Source: Mariprofundus sp.
GTDB lineage: Bacteria > Pseudomonadota > Zetaproteobacteria > Mariprofundales > Mariprofundaceae
NCBI GenBank assembly: GCA_030951065.1
Contig: JAUZQH010000018.1
Span: forward strand, 1-19,872
Length of the DNA stretch: 19,872 nt
Reading direction: 5' to 3'
Part shown: piece by piece, positions 9,498-17,203 of the stretch
Numbering within the stretch: the stretch's first letter is position 1
Layout of the letters: each line of letters starts with the position of its first letter
The notes under the pieces: generated by a model
What the model saw: the letters and a program-made list of their open reading frames with translations, nothing else
Database searches by the model: none
Told to the model about the DNA's origin: nothing
Translations under genes and position numbers: made by a program

Positions 9498-10480
9498 GGA
9501 CATATCAGCAACGAGAATCGACAAAACTGAAAAAAAATCTGTCCAACTCACCACTGGCTGACTTTACAGATGAGCTGCTGGCGGTAAATGAAACGGGTTG
9601 GCAAAACATCCTTAGGCATGGCGACCTGAATCGCTGGCAAAACGGCTTTGAAGCCTTGCCTGATGTCATGCCTTCGAAAATCTGTCTGGATACCCCGGCA
9701 GTGAAAATCGGAACTGCTGCCGATACATCAATACCAGCAGAAACCATCGAATCAGCACTGCAACAGATGCACCCGTGGCGCAAGGGACCGTTTGAACTGT
9801 TCGGCATACATATCGATACCGAGTGGCGTTCAGACTGGAAATGGGATCGCCTGAAAGATGCTATCAGCCCGCTACAGGGGCGTACGGTACTCGATGTCGG
9901 CTGTGGTTCCGGCTATCACCTCTGGCGCATGCTGGGCGCAGGCGCCGAACTGGCACTCGGGATTGATCCTACACCGTTGTTCTCCATGCAATTTGCAGCC
10001 ATCAAACGCTACCGGCCCGATGCGCCGGTATTTATTCTGCCGGTCGGCATTGAAGCCATGCCAGCCAATATGGGCTGTTTCGATACTGTGTTTTCCATGG
10101 GAATTCTCTACCACCGCCGCTCGCCGATTGATCATCTTGTTGAACTGAAATCGCTATTGAACAGCGGCGGCGAACTGGTGCTGGATACGCTGGTGGTTGG
10201 AGGCGATGAAACCCGCTGTCTGATGCCACACGGGCGTTATGCCAAGATGCGTAATGTGTGGTTTATTCCGTCTGTAGATATGTTGAAACTGTGGCTGCAA
10301 CGGGCCGGTTTCAAAAACATAAAAGTGATAGATATCAGTGCCACCAGACTTGAAGAACAACGAAGTACCGAATGGATGCGATTCGAGTCACTGGCTGATT
10401 TTCTCGACCCGAATAATTCCAGCCGCACCATCGAAGGCTACCCAGCCCCCGTTCGGGCCATGATGACAGCCTCCACCTAA
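9494..10480 (+). CDS. cmoB: tRNA U34 carboxymethyltransferase
   Basis: CmoB moves the carboxymethyl group from carboxy-SAM to 5-hydroxyuridine at tRNA position 34, giving cmo5U, which widens codon reading at four-fold boxes. The 328-residue protein matches the family length (about 323). Diagnostic stretches are HPWRKGPF (93-100), DTEWRSDWKWDR (108-119), the SAM motif VLDVGCGSGYH (132-142), GIDPT, FSMGILYHRRSP, MRNVWFIPS, and the C-terminal ESLADFLDPN and EGYPAP. The ATGA overlap with cmoA indicates coupled translation, and the two enzymes act one after the other. The short basic N-terminus (MRTYQQREST) is not conserved. A palindromic repeat begins right after the stop. Confidence 0.95.
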   Translation: MRTYQQRESTKLKKNLSNSPLADFTDELLAVNETGWQNILRHGDLNRWQNGFEALPDVMPSKICLDTPAVKIGTAADTSIPAETIESALQQMHPWRKGPFELFGIHIDTEWRSDWKWDRLKDAISPLQGRTVLDVGCGSGYHLWRMLGAGAELALGIDPTPLFSMQFAAIKRYRPDAPVFILPVGIEAMPANMGCFDTVFSMGILYHRRSPIDHLVELKSLLNSGGELVLDTLVVGGDETRCLMPHGRYAKMRNVWFIPSVDMLKLWLQRAGFKNIKVIDISATRLEEQRSTEWMRFESLADFLDPNNSSRTIEGYPAPVRAMMTAST

Positions 10481-10550
10481 CGCGCATGGAACTTTTCCAC
10501 CCCATGCCATGAAACAGTAACATGGCGTGCAAAAGTTCCATGCAACCGCG
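10481..10550 (+). repeat. Palindromic element, copy 2 (3' of cmoB)
   Basis: The element starts on the base after the cmoB stop. Perfect 13-bp outer arms (GCATGGAACTTTT at 10484-10496, AAAAGTTCCATGC at 10531-10543) enclose an inner 9-bp stem (CATGCCATG at 10503-10511 with CATGGCGTG at 10521-10529, one wobble) and a 9-base loop; CCACCC bulges on one side. CGCG flanks both ends. There is no T tract, so it is not a standard terminator. It shares its core with the element at 7917-7990. Copies of short palindromes in such places are usually REP-like sequences or miniature transposons; which applies here is unknown. Confidence 0.75.
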
Positions 10551-10570
10551 TTGTTTGTTTCATGTTAATG

Positions 10571-10596
10571 AAAAAGGCGGGGCAAAAGCCCCGCCT
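10571..10596 (-). terminator. Intrinsic terminator of the rimP-to-cyclophilin operon
   Basis: A perfect 9-bp GC-rich stem (AGGCGGGGC with GCCCCGCCT), read on the minus strand, has a TTTT loop and runs straight into five T residues. It lies 22 bases after the cyclophilin stop. On the plus strand no T tract follows, so it mainly serves the minus-strand operon. Confidence 0.9.
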
Positions 10597-10618
10597 GTCT
10601 TGAATATCAGCTCTATAA

Positions 10619-11197
10619 TTACGGCAGTACAGATACCTTATTCATCACATCGCCCTGCTTGATCTGATCGACGACATCCAGGCCTTCCACAACCTGTCCA
10701 AAGATGGTGTATTGACCATCCAGGTGCGGTTGCGGGCCGAAGCAAATGTAGAACTGGCTACCGGCAGAATCAGGGCTGGCTGAACGCGCCATCGCGACAG
10801 TACCACGCACATGTTTGCGAGCATTGAACTCGGCTTTGACTTTATAGCCGGGGCCGCCTCTGCCCGTTCCTTCCGGGTCGCCGCCCTGCGCCATAAAACC
10901 GGCAATCACCCGATGAAACTTCAGACCATCATAAAAACCTTTGCCAGCCAGTGCCTTGAAATTAGCCACAGTATTCGGGGCTGTATCAGGATACAGTTCG
11001 ATCAGAATCTCGCCATGCACCGTTTCGATTTTAATATGATTTCCCTCAGGAATATCCTTATCACCCGCCTGCGGCGCTTTTGTAAAAAATCCCACGCTAT
11101 TCTCCTTTGCTTCCGTATTTTGAGCTGTATTAATCTGACTGATAAACAACACACCGACAAATACAAAACCCAGAATAAGATAGTTGTTTCTCTTCAA
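10619..11197 (-). CDS. Cyclophilin-type peptidyl-prolyl cis-trans isomerase with N-terminal signal or anchor
   Basis: This enzyme catalyses cis-trans isomerisation of X-Pro bonds during protein folding. The cyclophilin domain is complete: FHRVIAGFMAQGGDPEGTG with the catalytic Arg, GTVAMARS, SAGSQFYICFG and the closing FGQVVEGLDVVDQI. An N-terminal KRNNY followed by a hydrophobic stretch (LILGFVFVGVLFISQI) is a signal peptide or membrane anchor, so the protein probably acts in the periplasm or at the outer face of the inner membrane. I chose TTG 11197 because AGGAG (11204-11208) lies 6 bases before it and the protein then starts as a normal signal sequence (192 residues). The alternative GTG at 11233 overlaps the truB stop (GTGA), adds 12 charged residues and has no ribosome-binding site. 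It is the last gene of the operon. Confidence 0.9.
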   Translation of the reverse strand: MKRNNYLILGFVFVGVLFISQINTAQNTEAKENSVGFFTKAPQAGDKDIPEGNHIKIETVHGEILIELYPDTAPNTVANFKALAGKGFYDGLKFHRVIAGFMAQGGDPEGTGRGGPGYKVKAEFNARKHVRGTVAMARSASPDSAGSQFYICFGPQPHLDGQYTIFGQVVEGLDVVDQIKQGDVMNKVSVLP

Positions 11198-11229
11198 TTT
11201 TGACTCCTGCCTCTTTCGATTCTTCTCTG

Positions 11230-12159
11230 TCACAAAAACATCTTCTGTGCAGACGGCATAATTTTATCCGGATGCAACACCATATGTCGCATGCCCCCCT
11301 TCAGCATGCCGGTTCCCAACAATGCACTCCCAGCGAATACTGCCACATTTTTTTCGCCTGCATCCACGTCAGTATCCTTAAGCTGAATACGTTGCCCCTG
11401 TAAAAAACGTCTGGCTTCTTCATCTGCCAATGTCAAACGATCAAAATCACGTAGCCATTGCGGCAAAGGTACCAGGCATGATTCCTGACCGGCAATCAAC
11501 TGCTCAGGGGTCACCATCATCTCCTCCGGCCAGCCACCGGTAGAAATGCGTCGCAAATTGGTGACGCAACCGCCCATGCCCAGGCTCTCACCGATATCGC
11601 GAGCCAGTGAACGAATATAGGTGCCTTTGGAGCACGATACTTCCAGCGTGACCGATGGAAACTCGAATGAGATCAAACTGATCGCGTGAATGGTGACACG
11701 TCTGGGCTGCATCGCCACATGTTTGCCCTTGCGGGCCAGATCATGTGCACGTTTGCCATCAATGCGAATAGCCGAATACGCCGGCGGCACCTGCTCGATC
11801 TCACCGCTGAATCCGGGCAGCACCGCTTCCAGTTGCATGCGACTTATTTCCGTATCAAACCGGGCACAAACTTCGCCTTCCATATCAAGCGTATCAGTCT
11901 GGCAAGAAAGATCGAAACTGACACGGTACGACTTTTCGGCATTCAGCCCCATTTCTGCAAATCGTGTCGCATCACCCAGTAACACAGGCAGCATGCCTGT
12001 AGCCAGGGGGTCAAGCGTGCCGGCATGGCCTGCCTTGATACGTTTCTGCCCCGGTCGGGAAAATAACCGAATTACTTCATTCACAGCACGACGTGATGTC
12101 CAGCCGCAGGGCTTGTCGAGAAAAATAATGCCGGTTATATTATTGTCTGAAGTCGCCAC
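11230..12159 (-). CDS. truB: tRNA pseudouridine(55) synthase
   Basis: TruB converts U55 in the T-loop of tRNAs to pseudouridine and also helps tRNA folding. The 309-residue protein has the N-terminal LDKPCGWTSRRAV motif, the catalytic motif GHAGTLDPLATG with the nucleophile D50, the EKSYRV strand, QVPPAYSAIRIDGKRAHDLARKG, and CSKGTYIRSLARDIG. The C-terminal part (about 245-305) resembles the PUA-like RNA-binding tail. The start is a GTG 8 bases after the stop of the DHH gene, with no clear Shine-Dalgarno sequence, so it may depend on coupled translation. Family and function are secure. Confidence 0.95.
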   Translation of the reverse strand: MATSDNNITGIIFLDKPCGWTSRRAVNEVIRLFSRPGQKRIKAGHAGTLDPLATGMLPVLLGDATRFAEMGLNAEKSYRVSFDLSCQTDTLDMEGEVCARFDTEISRMQLEAVLPGFSGEIEQVPPAYSAIRIDGKRAHDLARKGKHVAMQPRRVTIHAISLISFEFPSVTLEVSCSKGTYIRSLARDIGESLGMGGCVTNLRRISTGGWPEEMMVTPEQLIAGQESCLVPLPQWLRDFDRLTLADEEARRFLQGQRIQLKDTDVDAGEKNVAVFAGSALLGTGMLKGGMRHMVLHPDKIMPSAQKMFL

Positions 12160-12167
12160 GACAGTGG

Positions 12168-13178
12168 TTATACGAAAACCTTGTCGACCACCTGCTGAAT
12201 CCTCTCGCAGACCTGCTGCATTGATCCCCGCAAGACACAGCCGGCTGCATAAGCATGTCCGCCACCGCCAAGCGAAGCAGCCAGATCACCGACATTGGCC
12301 CATGTCTTGCCTCTGAAGCTGACCTTCCAGCAGTCACTATCATGTTCATCCACACGCATAAACACAGCCACTTCCACGCCATCGATACTGCGCGCAGAAT
12401 CAATCAAACCTTCGGTATCTTCAACATCCGCGCCGGTCTGCCTGTAAATATCCTGATCGACATAAATCCATGCCGAGCGACCATCGTTTTTGATCTCCAG
12501 CGTCGATAGACAGGCGGTCATCATCTGCATACCGGCCAGCGAACGGCTTTCGTACACATGCACTGTGGTCGGCCACGGTTTGGCACCCGCTTCAATCAGG
12601 GAAGCCGCCATGCGATACACTGCAGGTGTGGCACTGGCCAGCCGAAAGCTGGCTGTATCAGTCATTACTGCCGTATAGATTGCCGTTGCACTGGTGGCCG
12701 TAAGCGGAGCCTGCATGGCCAGCATCAGATCGAATATCATGGCTCCGGTGGCACAGTACCGTGCTTCCACCAGGTTGATATCGCCGAACTGTTTATTGCT
12801 GGCGTGGTGGTCGATATTCAGCAGGGTCGCTCCGGCAAAGAAAGATTCGGGCATGCCCAAACGTCCGAATGCACCGCAATCCAGCGCGACAATCAGGTCG
12901 GCAGTCTGTGTGCCGCTCCAGTCGCCCTGCCCGACCTGGTCGGCATGCTCCAGAAAGCGGTAGATGCGTGGAACACCGTCCCGGTTGTGCATACTCACCT
13001 GTTTTCCGGTTGCAGAAAGAAAATCATACAGCGCCTGCTGGGCTCCGATACCGTCCCCGTCAGGATTGCAGTGGGTAATTAACATGATGCGTTCAGCCTG
13101 TTCAATCGCATCAATCACCGGACACCAGTCTACATCGCTGAGTAACGGTTGCATCGGATCTTGTATGGATGTATTCAT
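12168..13178 (-). CDS. nrnA: DHH/DHHA1 phosphoesterase, NrnA-like (nano-RNase / pAp phosphatase)
   Basis: The 336-residue cytoplasmic protein has the DHH phosphoesterase motifs: HCNPDGDGIGA (H36, D40, D42), D100-C-G, and NIDHHASN with DHH at 123-125, all manganese ligands in the family. The C-terminal DHHA1 domain ends with GGGGHAYAAGC (from 304), the substrate-binding Gly-rich loop. NrnA enzymes degrade 2-5 nt RNAs and dephosphorylate 3'-phosphoadenosine 5'-phosphate; some relatives hydrolyse cyclic dinucleotides, so the exact substrate is not settled. The second position of the usual DxDA motif is D-G-D-G here, a mild variation. The start ATG overlaps the rbfA stop by 4 bases. Its place between rbfA and truB recalls Firmicutes and deltaproteobacterial operons. 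Confidence 0.88.
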   Translation of the reverse strand: MNTSIQDPMQPLLSDVDWCPVIDAIEQAERIMLITHCNPDGDGIGAQQALYDFLSATGKQVSMHNRDGVPRIYRFLEHADQVGQGDWSGTQTADLIVALDCGAFGRLGMPESFFAGATLLNIDHHASNKQFGDINLVEARYCATGAMIFDLMLAMQAPLTATSATAIYTAVMTDTASFRLASATPAVYRMAASLIEAGAKPWPTTVHVYESRSLAGMQMMTACLSTLEIKNDGRSAWIYVDQDIYRQTGADVEDTEGLIDSARSIDGVEVAVFMRVDEHDSDCWKVSFRGKTWANVGDLAASLGGGGHAYAAGCVLRGSMQQVCERIQQVVDKVFV

Positions 13179-13519
13179 GGTCTTTCCAGGTTTCTCAGCA
13201 TCTGCAATACATCGCCTGATTTCTCAAAAGCGGTATCCCAGTGGAACTGGATTTTCGGCAGCCGGCGCCTGGTCAGCGCACGGCGCAGTTCATGTTCAAA
13301 GTGTGGAGCCATGCGATTAAGCGCCTGCAGACAAACATCCGGGTCGCTTTCACCGTTGTGATAGACCCAAATTTTCAACAACTGACGACCGGATGCTTCC
13401 ACCCGGGTAATGCTGACGCCGTGAAATCGCGGGTCTGCAACATCGCGCAGCAACAATGTCGAAAGCAAGCGTTGTATATCAGCAAGAAATCGCTGCTGAC
13501 CGGCAGGGTTAGCACGCAT
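13175..13519 (-). CDS. rbfA: 30S ribosome-binding factor A
   Basis: RbfA binds the 30S subunit near the 5' helix of 16S rRNA late in maturation and is needed for cold adaptation in E. coli. The 114-residue protein matches the family (about 110-135) with RLLSTLLLRDVADPRFHGVSITRVEAS, a KIWVY strand, ALNRMAPHFEHELRRAL and RRLPKIQFHWDTAFEK, i.e. the KH-like fold with its DPR and LP..F motifs. ATG 13519 follows an adjacent GTG at 13522; neither has an obvious ribosome-binding site. The gap to the infB stop is about 21 bases. Its stop overlaps the DHH gene. Confidence 0.92.
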   Translation of the reverse strand: MRANPAGQQRFLADIQRLLSTLLLRDVADPRFHGVSITRVEASGRQLLKIWVYHNGESDPDVCLQALNRMAPHFEHELRRALTRRRLPKIQFHWDTAFEKSGDVLQMLRNLERP

Positions 13520-13540
13520 CACAAAGTATATTCACGATAA

Positions 13541-16495
13541 TCAGAGTGTCGCCGCCACTTCTTCAATGACATAAAATTCGAAGGTGTCGCCCTCTTTTAT
13601 ATCATTGAATTTTTCGACACTCATACCGCATTCATAACCGGCTTTCACTTCTTTCACATCATCCTTGAAGCGGCGTAGCGATGCCAGTACACCATCGTAC
13701 ATCAGCACGCCATCGCGCAGTACACGCACATGTGAACCGCGCGTCACATAACCATCGGTCATATAACAACCGGCCACAGCGCCCACCTTCGGTGCCTGGA
13801 ATACTTCGCGCACTTCGGCAGAACCGGTCACCTTCTCCACTTCATCCGGTGACAATACGCCGGCCATGGCCGCTTTCACTTCATCGATGGCATCATAAAT
13901 CACCTTGTAGAAGCGGATATCCACGCCCTCAGCTTCGGCCACTTTCTTGGCCTTGGATTCGGGACGGACATTAAAGCCGATAATAATAGCGTTGGATGCC
14001 GAGGCCAGCATGACGTCGGACTCGGTAATGCCACCGATTGCCTTGTGTACGATTTTCACCTTCACTTCATCGGTGCCGGCCTTGACCAGCGATTCAGCCA
14101 TCGCTTCAACAGATCCGGTCACATCACCCTTGATCAATACAGGTACTTCCTTGATACCACTCTGCATATTGGCAAACAACTCATCCAGACTTGCCCGTTT
14201 CTGGGCTTCTGCACCGAGTTCACGCTCTTTATCCTTGCGATAACGAACAATATCGCGCGCCTGCTTTTCATTTTCGACCGCAAAAATCTCCTGGCCTGCC
14301 TCGGGTACGGAATCGAGTCCGAGCAATTCAAACGGAATGGACGGCCCTGCAGTACGATGCTGCACGGCATTTTCATCAAGAATGGCACGCAAACGGCCGG
14401 TTGCCGAGCCCACCACCACGGTATCCCCCTGATGGAAAGTACCATTCTGCACCAGTACGGTCGCCACAGGACCACGCCCTTTATCGAGACGTGATTCAAC
14501 CACGATACCCTTACCACGACGCTTCGGATTGGCTTTCAATTCCAGAATTTCAGTCTGTAATGCCAGCATTTCCAGCAACTCATCCAGCCCCTGACCGGTA
14601 TGTGCCGATACCTGTACAAAAATCGTATCTCCACCCCACTCTTCAGGCACAACCTCATGCTCTGCCAATTGACGCATCACCTTCTCAGGGTCTGCACCAT
14701 CTTTATCCATCTTGTTGACGGCCACAATCATCGGCACATTGGCTGCACGGGCATGATTGAGTGCTTCCACCGTCTGCGGCATGACACCGTCATCAGCCGC
14801 CACGACCAGCACGGCCACATCAGTCATGCTGGCACCGCGGGCGCGCAGACCGGTAAAGGCTTCATGACCCGGCGTATCAATAAACACTACCCGCTCATCA
14901 CTTTCCAGTTTGACCATGTAAGCACCAATATGCTGGGTAATACCGCCAGCTTCACCTTCAGCCACATTGGCTTTTCGCAAAGCGTCCAGAATCGAAGTCT
15001 TGCCGTGATCGACATGCCCCATCACTACCACGACCGGAGGGCGTGGTTCCAGATCAGCTTCATCATCTTCCGACACATCTTCGACCAGCACATCTTCAAC
15101 AGCTGCGGCATTAATCAGCTTGGGCTTATGGCCGAATTCTTCAATAATCAGTGCAGCAGTATCTCCATCAACAGCTTCATTGACTGTCGTTGGATTGCCC
15201 ATTTCAAACAGCTTTTTGACTACTTCAGCGCTCTTGATAGCCATCCGGCTGGCCAGCTCGGAGACCAGAATCGGATCAGTAAATTCAACGGTTCGTACTA
15301 CAAAAGCTTCATCATCCTTGCCAATCAAGCTGCTGAATCGTTTGGAGCCGCTACCGCGTGCCAGTCTGGCCTGGCGCTCTTCCTCTTCAGGCGACAGAAT
15401 CTCATGGCGTTTGGCTGCATATGCACGGCGTGCTGCTTTTTCTGCCGGGGATAAACGGCGCTGAGGACGTGCGCCACCCGGACCACGACGACGAGGCTGC
15501 GCTCCAGGTGGCGGAGGTGCACCTGCACCCGGTGCCACTGCGACCGAAGGCGAACGTCGTGTACCGACCTGGCCGGCACCAGCACCAGACCTGTTATCCG
15601 GACGCTGCTGCGGGCGATTAGCGCTTCTTCGCTGCGCGGCACGATCCTCTGAAATCTTTTTCTCAATCTGCTTTACTGTGGATTTCGGCGCTTTCATTGC
15701 CGCAATCTGAGCCGGCGTCAAACCACGCCGTATTGTTGTACGTGGCCCTTTGTGCGCAGGCTTGGCTGCACCCCTTCCGGCACTGGATGCTGGCCCACCT
15801 GTTGGTCTGCCTGTTGGTCTGCCTGTTGGTCTGCCAGTCGGTCGGTCTGTAGCCGGCCTGTCTTTAGCTGATCTACCCGCGTCCTGACTGGACGCCGTGC
15901 GCTTGGCAGCGGCTTGACTGGCAGCAGCTGCCTGCTTGTTGGAAACCGCAGCTGCAGCCCGTCTTGCCGCCTCACCAGCTTTTTTAACCGGCGCTTTCGG
16001 TGTTGATGGCGTCTTTGCCTCAGGTTTGGCCGCAGATGACATTGCAGACTTCTCCTGCTCAGCTTTTGCTAAATCCAGCTTCTTCTTGTCAATAGCTGCT
16101 GCAGCACGCTGGGCAGGTGTCATTGATTTCGTCGTGGCCGGGACAACAGGCTTTGCAGCAGTTTGATCCACGGCAGTCGATACAGGTTTGGCAACATGCG
16201 CTACATGACGACGACGCACTGCCACCTGTACAGTCCGGCCCCGCCCTTCCACCTGGGCTCCGCTACGTGCTTGGCCAGCTACCATCGGTCGGTTCAGTGT
16301 TAATGTTTTACCGCCGGACTTTTTGGCATCCGGACTCGCCGCAGATTTGATCGCGCTGCGGATTTTTTTCTGGTCATCCGTATCCAGTGTGCTGGTCGGC
16401 CCACTCACAACCACATTGCAGCGTACTGCGATGCGCTGAATTTCAGCAGCATCTACGCCCAGTTCTTTTGCCAAATCTAGAATACGTTTTGCCAT
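13541..16495 (-). CDS. infB: Translation initiation factor IF-2
   Basis: IF-2 is the GTPase that places initiator fMet-tRNA on the 30S subunit and promotes subunit joining. At 984 residues it is about 90 longer than the E. coli protein. Visible in order: an IF2_N domain (1-50), a long basic Ala/Pro/Arg-rich linker (about 60-390) containing four GRPT-type repeats, a second IF2_N-like domain (about 390-460), then the G domain with G1 GHVDHGKT at 493-500, G2 GGITQHIGAY, G3 DTPGHEAF and G4 NKMD. Domains II to IV follow, with FNVRPESKAKKVAEAEGVDIRFYKVIYDAID. The extra length is all in the linker. ATG 16495 gives the family start MAKRILDLAKELGVD; only a weak AAGAA precedes it. Confidence 0.97.
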   Translation of the reverse strand: MAKRILDLAKELGVDAAEIQRIAVRCNVVVSGPTSTLDTDDQKKIRSAIKSAASPDAKKSGGKTLTLNRPMVAGQARSGAQVEGRGRTVQVAVRRRHVAHVAKPVSTAVDQTAAKPVVPATTKSMTPAQRAAAAIDKKKLDLAKAEQEKSAMSSAAKPEAKTPSTPKAPVKKAGEAARRAAAAVSNKQAAAASQAAAKRTASSQDAGRSAKDRPATDRPTGRPTGRPTGRPTGGPASSAGRGAAKPAHKGPRTTIRRGLTPAQIAAMKAPKSTVKQIEKKISEDRAAQRRSANRPQQRPDNRSGAGAGQVGTRRSPSVAVAPGAGAPPPPGAQPRRRGPGGARPQRRLSPAEKAARRAYAAKRHEILSPEEEERQARLARGSGSKRFSSLIGKDDEAFVVRTVEFTDPILVSELASRMAIKSAEVVKKLFEMGNPTTVNEAVDGDTAALIIEEFGHKPKLINAAAVEDVLVEDVSEDDEADLEPRPPVVVVMGHVDHGKTSILDALRKANVAEGEAGGITQHIGAYMVKLESDERVVFIDTPGHEAFTGLRARGASMTDVAVLVVAADDGVMPQTVEALNHARAANVPMIVAVNKMDKDGADPEKVMRQLAEHEVVPEEWGGDTIFVQVSAHTGQGLDELLEMLALQTEILELKANPKRRGKGIVVESRLDKGRGPVATVLVQNGTFHQGDTVVVGSATGRLRAILDENAVQHRTAGPSIPFELLGLDSVPEAGQEIFAVENEKQARDIVRYRKDKERELGAEAQKRASLDELFANMQSGIKEVPVLIKGDVTGSVEAMAESLVKAGTDEVKVKIVHKAIGGITESDVMLASASNAIIIGFNVRPESKAKKVAEAEGVDIRFYKVIYDAIDEVKAAMAGVLSPDEVEKVTGSAEVREVFQAPKVGAVAGCYMTDGYVTRGSHVRVLRDGVLMYDGVLASLRRFKDDVKEVKAGYECGMSVEKFNDIKEGDTFEFYVIEEVAATL
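15798..15845 (-). repeat. 12-bp in-frame tandem repeat in infB linker
   Basis: Three perfect copies of a 12-base unit (CCTGTTGGTCTG on the plus strand; 15798-15809, 15810-15821, 15822-15833) are followed by one degenerate copy to 15845. They encode consecutive Gly-Arg-Pro-Thr blocks in the disordered linker of IF-2. The near-identity of the units suggests recent slippage expansion, so copy number may vary between strains. Confidence 0.85.
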
Positions 16496-16545
16496 CTGTT
16501 CTTATTACCCTGATACCTTTGATTGATGGCATATTGCCGATACCA

Positions 16546-17172
16546 TCATCTTTCTTCGCCTTTTATACATCCGGTTATACTTGCCAACCAAATACAATAT
16601 ACATTTAACCTGTTCGCTGTTGCAGCAGTTACGCCCGCAGCATCTATCGCAACAACAGCAACATCATCTCGTCCAAACATCTCACCCAGCCATTGTCTGG
16701 ACGGAACGTTTGTCAGCACCGATGCCGCACCCGCCCGGGCTCTTTTTTCCAGCCCGTCGTCAATCTGACGAACCAGGGCATCTCCCGCATCCCTGGCCCT
16801 GAGCAACAACAGCGGCACATTATTCCATAGTCGATGCATCACTGCATCCCTGCCTATGGCTGCCGAGGTGCGCTGACGCGTGAACATCCGCTTCAGTTGT
16901 TGTTCCAGCATGGATACCATACGCTGCCGCAAACGTTCCTGTTGCGGCAGATTTACCCTGAATTTCGCCTTCAATGGCTGCAGCCTTCTATCATTCATAT
17001 CAGTCAGGCAAGCCTCACGCATACAATGATATACACCTCGACCGGGTGCCTTTTGCAGCACATCCGGCCAGATTTCACCGTCACCATCCACCACCAGACG
17101 TAACATCTCCTGCTTGGGGAATGATGCCCGGCAGATCATGCAACGTCTGAGAGGTGACCGGGAGCTGATCAC
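16546..17172 (-). CDS. YlxR (DUF448) / L7Ae-like RNA-binding protein
   Basis: From GTG 17172 the protein has 208 residues. The N-terminal DUF448/YlxR domain shows RRCMICRASFPKQEMLRLVV, PGRGVYHC and CMREAC; the CxxC plus CxxxxC arrangement could bind a metal. The C-terminal part (about 85-190) fits the ribosomal L7Ae-like fold seen fused to YlxR in alphaproteobacteria, including LLLRARDAGDALVRQIDDGLEKRA and LGEMFGRDDVAVVAID. YlxR (RnpM) of Bacillus has been reported to bind RNase P; the role of the fused form is unclear but its setting between nusA and infB implies RNA or ribosome work. Start choice is uncertain: in-frame TTG codons at 17211 and 17238 overlap the nusA end, and none of the candidates has a clear ribosome-binding site. 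Confidence 0.82.
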   Translation of the reverse strand: MISSRSPLRRCMICRASFPKQEMLRLVVDGDGEIWPDVLQKAPGRGVYHCMREACLTDMNDRRLQPLKAKFRVNLPQQERLRQRMVSMLEQQLKRMFTRQRTSAAIGRDAVMHRLWNNVPLLLLRARDAGDALVRQIDDGLEKRARAGAASVLTNVPSRQWLGEMFGRDDVAVVAIDAAGVTAATANRLNVYCIWLASITGCIKGEER

Positions 17173-17203
17173 CTTACATGCGTGGCCCGACTCAAGCTTT
17201 GAC

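Noticed and set aside
10571..10596. Terminator for cmoB on the plus strand
   Set aside because: The stem is strong, but the plus-strand side is followed by GTCTTGAA and not a T tract; the T tract exists only on the minus strand.
15798..15845. Short regular repeats as a possible CRISPR
   Set aside because: The units are directly adjacent without spacers, 12 bases long and in frame within infB.
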